Shown one piece after another: positions 55,951-64,000 of a DNA stretch of 64,000 nucleotides. The position numbers and the translations under genes were made by a program. Position 1 is the first letter of the stretch; each line of letters starts with the position of its first letter. The notes under the pieces are model-generated. The model saw only the letters and a program-made list of their open reading frames with translations, was not told the origin of the DNA and did not search any database. Source of the DNA: Salticus scenicus (Eukaryota; Arthropoda; Arachnida; Araneae; Salticidae); NCBI GenBank assembly GCA_963930645.1, contig OZ005651.1, forward strand, positions 127,171,731 through 127,235,730, read 5' to 3'.

Positions 55951-56145
55951 CATACTGCGTCACTATAAAAGTGGGAAGTTTTATTTTCATATTTTTATTA
56001 ATTAAAAGAAAACTAATCAAAAATTTGAAAATCTGACTTCAATGTGCACAATGACACTTCGGAGGGCACTTTTGTGTTAAATTACGTGACTGTCCGAGCT
56101 ACCGTTTTCGAGAACAGTGAAATATACATATATATATACAAATAT

Positions 56146-57797
56146 GGCTCACTTAATAGTATAAGATTTGAAGGATGAGTATTGTGGAGAACTGTTCATA
56201 TATTGCACTTTAAAAATTTTAAGCATAATTTTACTGATACGAACTCTGTTACGTTTATACAGTCACTAAAAACTTGTTAAAAATTTTACTTTTTTACATT
56301 AGGAAATATATTACCCTTTTATTAATCCTTGAAAGAGATAAGTCGTAAAAGCATTTATTTTCTTAAAAAAAAGTAAATGAATAAGATTTTTTTTTTCATT
56401 GTTACATTTATTTTTAAAGCCGAGGAAGAAAGATTGCATTTCTGTTATTATTATTATTATTATTTTAATAAGTATGTTTATTGATCGAAATTGATTATAT
56501 GTGAAATTCAACTTTGCAATTAAAAAGAAAACAATCGGGTTCGTCTTTGTTGTTTGTGTATATGATGCGTATACATATTTAGAAGGAAGGATTTATTATT
56601 TTGTCATGTATTTACATAAACAATCAAGAACTTATGTTATACATGAAAATTCATACACAGTACATGTCCCAGTTATTGACACTTACATTCACTTGCACTG
56701 CTATAAACATTTATCAATTTATCTTTTTTTTTTTTTCTGACATCGATAAACACATTAGGAAAGTTCTGTGAAGAGAGAAAAGATAAATTCTCTTTTAATA
56801 AGAAATTTTGAATATGAGTTTAATTATTCTTAATATCCGTAGCATGTTAAATAAAGGGAATAATTTTATTTATTTATTTTTAATTATTTCTTTTTCAATG
56901 CCAAAACAAATATATTTAAGCAAATGTTAGGTTTAGAAAACGCATTATCATGGACAAATTTTTGAATATGTGACTACAAATTCTGCTAATTTCTGCAAAT
57001 TTATATAAAAAGTGAATTTTTGAAACTTAGATTTTCTTTTTTCGGCGTTATACAATCTTAAAACGAATCATGAAATCCGTAAAATCATACTCGGTAAACA
57101 ACTCATAATAATAAAACATTTTACCACATAATCTAAATTCTTCAATATTCCTTCATTGTAAAAAACGTCAATAATATACAATACGAAGAGTAGATGTAAA
57201 ATATAAATAAATAAGTAATAAATGTCAGTAATGCAATTTTTCAGTTTGGATATTACATGCTATATAGTTGTAAAATCAAAAACATTCCCTAATTAGTTTA
57301 CAAACATTTAATCCAGTAATGTAAATTTATCTTATATATATATATATATATATATATCGCTTTTTCTCTAAATAATTTCTTTAATTACTGAACTGCAATT
57401 AGATAAAATGCAGTTCAATAAAATATTTTAAATTTTATTTTGTCTGTTATTAGAGAATTTGTTTTTAAAGAATACTGTTAGCTGAATCAGAAAATATTTT
57501 TATTTTGGCTTTTAAAAGACTTTATTTTTTTTTTTGTATGAGCAGTATTTTTCTTTAAGTTTACTCTTAACTATTCTCAACTTTACGGTAAATAAAGGGA
57601 TACAAGTGTTATTTAATCTAGATAAAATTTAAAGAGCATTAATTATTTTTTTTAAAAAGGGAGAGTAAGAAAGAGTTTTATATTAGAAACAATATCGTAA
57701 ACAAATAAGTGTAATAAACTTTAAAAGCTTCCAAATTATAAAAATTTAAAAGAAAATTTGCTTTTCATTTTTTATTTCAAATTATGATTAGTTTAAT
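56146..57797. other. AT-rich spacer, nothing recognised
   Basis: (ATT)n at 56444-56465, (TA)n at 57333-57357 and T runs only. Confidence 0.45.
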
Positions 57798-59111
57798 AAA
57801 GAATCTGATGTGGACACCACATGACTTCGTTTTACAACCATAAGAATATGTATATTTTTATGAAAACATTGACAGTTTTGTGTGAGGTAATTGATTCGTA
57901 AATAAACAGGCAGGTTCCAGTCCATAACATTCCTTACAAAAAAAAATATATATATGCCGCCGAGACAAATATACTAGTTTTTCAGGAATAGTACTCAACG
58001 ACTTGCTACAGAATATCTCATTGGCAAATGCACGGCTTACAGTACAATGAATATGATTCGAGTACAGATGACCCAGTTTTGTACTATTTGGAAAAAATTA
58101 GTGGCAGGAAACGATAAATTTTACCAAAATATTTAACTCAGTTAAAATTAGAAAGTGTTTCTGTCTATTCTGAAATAACATTTGCCGCAAAATTGTATCG
58201 CTAATCTCGCCATACCGCAAATAAGTAGTCAGCGTAGATTTTTGATCTTGGCATTGAATTTAGCGATTCGGCGTCGAATTTGGCGATTTGGCGAATGAAT
58301 TTAGTGAAAATTTGCAGTTTAGGGTTGCCAAAGTTTGGAAGCTCTAACTTCATTAACAACCGAGTTCTGGAATATTCTGGAAAAATTCATTGATTTATTG
58401 CGCAGAACTAAATTCTTCGAAAGTTCTACAAATGATTTACAAGACTATAAAAAAGAAGAGTGATTGTTGATGATTGTAGACTAGAGCTTGCCTACATCTT
58501 TACGTGTTACTTTCTACACGGTATTACAGTAAAAGGGGAAACAGATGAAAGTTTTTTCATTTCCACGACGGTGAGCTTTGACTTAGCGTCAAATTATTCA
58601 TTCAAATATAGCGAAAATTTGTAGTAAGGAATGTACAAAATTTGGAAAATTTACCTCAGAGGGAATCTAGTTCTGGAAATTTTGTAATGACGCATTGGTT
58701 TCTTGCGCAGAACTACATTGAAAATTCCACAAACTACTGACATTATTTTCGATGAATTCAAATTCCATTCAGGCTTCGAAATATTCGGTTGTTCCTGATT
58801 TAGCGAAATTTATGCTCTGCAGTGTATTTAACAATGTATATTTGGTTTCTGTAGTAAAAATGGCCATTTCATTGGATTGTTTCAAGAATATTAATTTTTT
58901 TAACACAAAAAAAGAGATTTATTCAATTGTTTACTGAATATTAATTAAATAAAATTCATTCGTGGACTAAAACTTGCTTATTTCTTGGAGAGTTACTTTC
59001 TACACGCTAAAATGTCGACAACGTTTTTTATCAACATCGTTACAGGCTCTATCTACTGGTTGAATACTCTTTAAATGAAATACATTCGTTAACTATGAAC
59101 CTACTTCTGTC

Positions 59112-60915
59112 TTAACCCTTTATCTACTGCATTATGATGTACTGCAATTTTTTTAGTGCAATATTTTTTCTTGAGTCGCTGCATCGAAAATTAAGGGATA
59201 TACATAAATAAAACACTCATCTTTGGAAAAATTAATCCGTTAGAGTTAATTAATTAAATTGGTACTTTAAAGTACCGTCAGTACACGGAGGGCTAAAATG
59301 CTCTCATAATTCAAAAGACCGTATGACTTTTTTAACGCAGTTTTAACTCTTAAAAAGGCTAAATAACCAGAGAACACTAATATGTTGCAGCACAAAAAAA
59401 AATTTATTTTTGAAAATTATAAAATTTTTTAAATTTACTTACTTTTTTTACAGATAAAACAGGTCTTACACATAAACTTAAATTTGATGATATTCAAAGA
59501 AACAGTTTCCTTTTCCTTAATACACAAAAATACATTACACTTTGTGCATTTTGAGTGAGGTTTGGACTAAATGTTTTTTAAAGCACAAAATTCACAACGA
59601 CCCCCGATTCGAAACAAATGTTGGCCAATGGCATCCACGATTTTCTAAGTGAATAATCTTTACAAACAGACATGTTCCCTTTCCTCCTCTTGTTTGCACA
59701 GAAAACTTGCTCGCTACCATTAAATTTAGGTCTTCCTTTCCGTTTTGACTGTGCTTTGGATTTTGTAAGCAGTCCTTTGGTTATGCAAGTCTATATTACA
59801 AAGAAGCTATGCTTTCTCGCTACTCTTTATATGCTATATATGCAACCAAATGATAAAATATGGTACCCACAAACTCAGATTTTTATGGGTAAAATGGGAA
59901 CTTCGGTCTGGACATCTTTTTCTCCATTGCCTATTCACTCTTGATTTATTGCATCCTGGGGTAGGAAATAATTTTTTGAACATGAACTACTGCACCCTGG
60001 GTCTTGTTCAGTCTCTTGATCGTCTACTTCAGAATCTAGACGAAAATTCTAGCTGATTATTTGCTGGGACTTCTTCATCTGAAGAATCATCTGTTAGTGC
60101 ATAACTGCTTTCATATGGTAGGTTCTGTAATAAATATAAAGCCTTTTGAAGTCTGAGCTTCATTTTTCCAAACATTCTAAGAAGAGGAAAAAAATAATAG
60201 CACCTTGAAAGCCTCCTGTTATTGTTAAATCTCAGTTATATAGAAAGAAATTAATATGTTGTTAATTTTTGAATGAAGGATATATATTTCATTTAAATGT
60301 GTGGCCAAAAAAAAAAAAAAAAAAGCAACCTCAGATTCAAATTTTTGAAAACGTTAAAAAACTAAATAAAGAATAAATAAGTTAAACTAAAAAGAAATGC
60401 CAAAAAAGCATAATTCTATTACAGTTTAGTAATGACGCTACAAAACAACGAAATAAAATAACAAACTACACGGACGAAAAGTATACACCAAGTGCTTTGT
60501 CTAACATCCAGTGTACTGACGGTACTTATAAGTACCACAAAGTTATTCAACTGTAAAATAAATTATATACACTGTTCACTTAAAATAAATAGTGAAATCA
60601 TTTTCTGAGGTCTTAACTAACATATAAAAAAAAATAAGGCACTTACCTTTTGACTTTAACTGCTTTTACAGAACAAAAATGGCAATATTGTCAATCCGAT
60701 CAAAATGGCAGCTGAAAACGAAATTTTAGTTTTAAAACTATTCGCCTTCCTCGATAAAATACTCATCATAGAACCCGTGCTGCCATGTATCCTAGAAGAG
60801 TGGAATTAAAAGAGTGTTCTTGCTAAATATCATCAGAATATTCATAAAAATGGTTATTCTATGTATTTTTGAAGTGGGTGGTACTTATAAGTACCGTCAG
60901 TAGATAAAGGGTTAA
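59112..60915 (-). mobile_element. Internally deleted piggyBac-type element
   Basis: TTAA at 59112-59115 and 60912-60915 border the inverted ends CCCTTTATCTACTG and CAGTAGATAAAGGG. Subterminal words gtactttaaagtaccgtcag (left) and gtacttataagtaccgtcag (right) are themselves palindromic, with another copy near 60511-60535. The host repeat at 12945-12960 shows the empty site (gtcttaaagaatcaattt). Transposase remnants lie within on the minus strand. 1804 bp including both TTAA. Confidence 0.9.
59440..60115 (-). pseudogene. piggyBac transposase relic (N- and C-terminal parts)
   Basis: Minus strand from about 60115: YALTDDSSDEEVPANNQ, an acidic N-terminus usual in piggyBac proteins. After a gap without catalytic motifs come KRKGRPKFNGSEQVFCANKR, HLENRGCHWPTFV, and in another frame GRCEFCALKN, a stop, and KCTKCNVFLC, the C-terminal Cys-rich zinc-ribbon of the family. 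The DDD catalytic core appears deleted, and frameshifts and stops are present. An opposite-strand frame of 90 codons at 59672-59944 is an antisense shadow. Confidence 0.65.
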
Positions 60916-60972
60916 AAAATCAATTTCTACACAAAACTAAATTCACAAACTGGTGTACACTCAATATTTAAA

Positions 60973-61214
60973 CTTTAAAACTTCTTCACACACCATAAAA
61001 TTGAAGACAGCACAATCGGTTTCAAAAGGACGTGGCCTTTCTTCTTCAGGTGCAAAAAAACACGTTCTACAGTTTTGGAGGCAAAAGCAAGACTGTGTTG
61101 CTTTTGCCTCCAAGGCAGTAGCATGTGTTTTTTGCACCTGAAGAAGAAAGTTCACGTCCTTTCAAAACCAGCTGTGCTGTCTTTAATTTTACGGTACGTG
61201 AAGAAGTTTTAAAG
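60973..61214. mobile_element. 242-bp foldback MITE
   Basis: Left arm ctttaaaacttcttcac, gacagcacaatcggtttc, tttcttcttcaggtgcaaaa and right arm ttttgcacctgaagaagaaa, gaaaccagc-like word, gctgtctttaatttta, gtgaagaagttttaaag pair along nearly their whole length. The loop is formed by ggaggcaaaagcaagac / ttgcttttgcctcc. It is absent from copy 1 of the host repeat. Confidence 0.85.
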
Positions 61215-62237
61215 TACAATTTCTGCACGCTAAAATGTTGACAACTTTCACAACAACCAAATTACAGGATCTATTTACGGGCTGAATATTTATTAAATAA
61301 AATGCATTCTTCGACAAGAACCTGCTTATGTCTTTAAGCATAACTTTCTACACGCAAAAATATCTTCAACTCTCGTAACAATACCCTTACTAAATCTATC
61401 TTTAGCTTCTTTTGAAATCTCTATGATGGTAGGTCATATATAATGGCCAAAACCTTTGTATTTTTGGTCATTATGAATATAATTTTCCTAAATATATCCA
61501 AAATGGAAAATCGTATAAAGTCCAAAAAGGGAGGTGCACAACTAGATATTATAAGAAACCTATATACCAATTTGCAACGTTTTACGTTCAACCGTTTTTA
61601 AGTTATGCGAGATAAATTACGGACTATATCTACGGACTGAATATTCATTTAATAAAATGCATTCGTCGACAAGAACCTACTTATGTCTTTAATCATGACT
61701 TTCTACATGCAAAAATCTCTTCAACTTTCATAACAATATCATTACTGGCTCTATCATTAGCTTCTTTTCAAATCTCTGTGATGGTATGTCTTATATAATG
61801 GCAAAACCTTTGTATTTTTGGTCATTATGAATGTAATTTTTCCTAAATATCTCCAAACCGGAAAACTATAGAAAGTCCAAAAACGAAGGTACAGAACTAG
61901 ATGTTATAAGAAACCTATATACCAATTTGCAACGTTCTACGTCTAACCGTTTTTGAGTTATGCGAGATACACTCCCGCACACACACACATACACACATAC
62001 ACACACACATACTTACATGCAGACGTCATGAAAATTCATGTAAAGTCGTTGATATCTCTGAAACGAGAACTTGTATTAAAACAAAAGTTGCAGATGCACA
62101 CCTAGATATCATAACAGTTATACATATAAATTTGCAACATTCTACGATCATTCATTTTTGAGCTATGCGAAATACAAAATCCATTTCGCAAATCGGGATT
62201 TCATTATTTCTTTATACTTTGTATAAGGAAGTAAAAA

Positions 62238-63475
62238 GAGAAATAACTTTGCAAGCAAATATTTAAACTGTAAAACACTCTACGTTTGTTTCTAGACGAA
62301 ATAATTATGAATGGCCTTTTATCAGTCAAAAAAAGTAGGCAAGATTGCAGCGTGAAAGTATCAATACACTGCTTCTTTCGAGCATTCGTTCGAACTGTAT
62401 AACTATAGTACAATTTAAAAGTTGTCAATTAAATACAAAAGTTTTATTAGCTTGATTATCGCTTCTAACATCAATATTTTTGTCTTAAAATTACTTGGAA
62501 ACTAAAATAATAATAATAATACATATTTGTGATTTCTTAGAAAACTAATCTAAAATTTCGTACATATATTTATACAAACTGGCAAATGACTATATCATAA
62601 ATAATTAGGTTTTAGCATGCAGAATAGCTATATACTACATAGAATACCTTTATGCAATACCTCTACGATTTGCCTAAATTCTTCTACGTGTATTTGCATG
62701 TAATAAATATTGGTATAAAAAATTAGTAGGTTATACTTTTCACCCGCGATATTTTTCAACTAATTTGTAAACAAATTTCTCAGTTTCACAAGAAAATTTT
62801 GACCATTCATTCATGAACATTTGTTTCATTTCATAAATGACAATACTTGCTACTTTTTTGTTATTTTTTAAGATATGATAGAGTACATTTTACCCTTGAA
62901 CACTTTTTATATTAAATGCAGCAGAAAAAAAATCTTTCATTTTTTATGTTTTTTTTTTTTTTTTTACAGGTTTTGCTCATTCTTCCTCATAAGAAAAATG
63001 CAGAAAAAAATTGCAGTCACCATCTTTTTATATACTCTTTATCGATATATACTTAGCATCGATTTTCTGTTTCAGTACCAGGAGCATGAAATTTTATCAA
63101 TAGTAAGGAAATGGTAACGTTGCAACGCTTCATAAAAAGATAAATGCTCTTCTGAAAGTAATTGCCATCTTCTTTTTAAAATTTTGCTTCTAATGCCTTC
63201 TAATGCATTTTTTATCTTTCTTTGGCTATCTCATTTAACTTTGTAATATCTTAACCTCAAAACGGTATATTTTCATTGCAATTATTATTTATAAAAGATA
63301 AATTGAATAACTAGTGATTTCTTTTTCTTAGTTAAAATTTCACTTCTCAAGTATACCTTGCTTTGTTATCAATTATAATGTTAAAAAAGGTGATTTTGCT
63401 TATCTTATAACTTAAACAGAATATTATTGCTAGAAATCACATTATCTCATTTTTGTGTATTAAATAGGGAAGAGT
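62238..63475. other. AT-rich spacer, nothing recognised
   Basis: No supported feature. Confidence 0.45.
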
Positions 63476-63865
63476 GGGGTACAATGGACCGCTCCCTTTA
63501 ATTTATTTACTTATTTATTTTTATGGTTCGTATTTTGGTACATAGATAGCAGAACTGCAACGATGAAACTTACAAAGCAACTTCATGCCTAACTAACAAT
63601 TTAGCCATTTTATTCGAGAAGTTTAGTTTACGGTAGCCAAAAGTTTTTATTTAAACATTTTTTTCTTTTCGTCTTTCAGGAGTAATAATCTGGAACAGGC
63701 TATTTCACAATAAAAAGCTAAGTTCATCTATTATTATATTTAATTTCAGTAAAATATTTTTTAAGAGGATTTTTTTTTTGTAATCATTTGCTGTCAGAGG
63801 TCCAGACGCGGTACAATGGACCACTAAGAAACGGGGTACAATGGACCACGGTCCATTTACCTCAG
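63476..63865. repeat. Repeated ggggtacaatggacc words
   Basis: GGTACAATGGACC occurs at 63478-63490, 63810-63822 and 63835-63847, always in the same orientation. The last is followed by acggtccatt, making an accacggtcc-type palindrome. This may be the edge of a dispersed repeat whose body lies at or beyond the right window edge. Confidence 0.5.
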
Positions 63866-64000
63866 TTCTCTGTCGTAATAAACTGATTTACGAAATCTGC
63901 ATTTTTGAAGTGTTAGCTATGAATTATATATAAAAATTTCAGAGTTAACCTTAATTAGATCTATTACGTCTTCAAAGATGAATAAGAAAGCAATTTACTT

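Larger units (their letters stand above)
54715..56145 (-). mobile_element. Non-autonomous Helitron with two tandem arrays
   Basis: On the minus strand the 3' end reads GCCCAGCGACATGGGC (hairpin), AAAGCCTG, CTAG, then T, in a (TA)n context. This is a good Helitron terminus. The right (5') limit is taken at a TA-rich word near 56125-56145 and is uncertain because no perfect TC start was seen. The interior is dominated by a 96-bp and an 81-bp tandem array. No Rep/helicase. Confidence 0.6.
57798..62237. mobile_element. Long hairpin-ended repeat, copy 2
   Basis: Left end aatctgatgtggacaccaca then tgacttcg; right end ctttatactttgtataagga then agtaaaa. It aligns block by block with 9478-13763 minus the hAT: cttactttctacacggtatt (12364, 58506), gttcctgatttagc (12643, 58791), tggtaggtcatat (13169, 61427). 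It carries two insertions: an internally deleted piggyBac (59112-60915) and a foldback MITE (60973-61214). A CA-rich microsatellite lies at 61976-62011. No transposase of its own is visible. Confidence 0.7.

Noticed and set aside
59672..60056. Plus-strand frames of 90 and 68 codons
   Set aside because: They are antisense to the degenerate piggyBac transposase on the minus strand.

Overview
This window looks like intergenic or heterochromatic DNA from an animal nuclear genome, most likely an arthropod and possibly an arachnid. The arthropod call is inferred from transposon types and base composition; the arachnid guess is weak. The sequence is very AT-rich, full of A/T homopolymers and (TA)n, (AAT)n and (TTTA)n microsatellites. 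I found no intact host protein-coding gene. Almost every coding signal belongs to a transposable element, and only one of these frames, a Penelope-like reverse transcriptase, is long and unbroken.

Layout. 1-690 is a 172-bp tandem repeat. 1.5-9.5 kb holds small MITEs, Helitron ends (one complete 0.7-kb Helitron carrying a tRNA-derived SINE) and a 465-bp duplication. 9.5-13.8 kb is a long repeat with terminal hairpins, split by a 2.2-kb hAT element with a clear 8-bp target duplication. 14-15.7 kb is a TA-flanked element whose terminal repeats contain poly-A/poly-T. 17.7-18.8 kb has hAT and Tigger/pogo transposase relics. 19.05-23.47 kb is the most interesting part: a 171-bp element and a 2.45-kb Penelope-like element (PLE) share a hammerhead-ribozyme-like motif and both have about 15-bp target duplications. 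25.5-29.7 kb is a decayed hypothetical gene followed by nested Helitrons with a helicase C-terminus. 31-32.7 kb is a Tc1 element interrupted by a foldback MITE. 32.8-32.9 kb is a well-folded tRNA-like sequence inside a 44-bp inverted repeat. 36.7-38.0 kb is a broken piggyBac. 42.7-45.8 kb is a repeat complex. 52.5-53.2 kb is a Tc3-like relic. 54.7-56.1 kb is a Helitron with two adjacent tandem arrays (96 and 81 bp). 57.8-62.2 kb is a second copy of the 9.5-13.8 kb repeat, split by an internally deleted piggyBac and a foldback MITE.

How the parts relate. The window is a record of layered insertions: MITE into Tc1, MITE into piggyBac, hAT into repeat, piggyBac into a related repeat, SINE inside a Helitron, and another element inside a MITE. 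The PLE frame keeps reverse-transcriptase motifs and a GIY-YIG domain, but lacks an upstream ATG and appears 5'-truncated. Its flanks are inverted copies of its own 3' end, including its last ~20 codons. The 171-bp element at 19.07 kb looks like a retrozyme-like non-autonomous relative that such an enzyme could have mobilised. All assignments are by eye from motifs and terminal structures; no database search was run.
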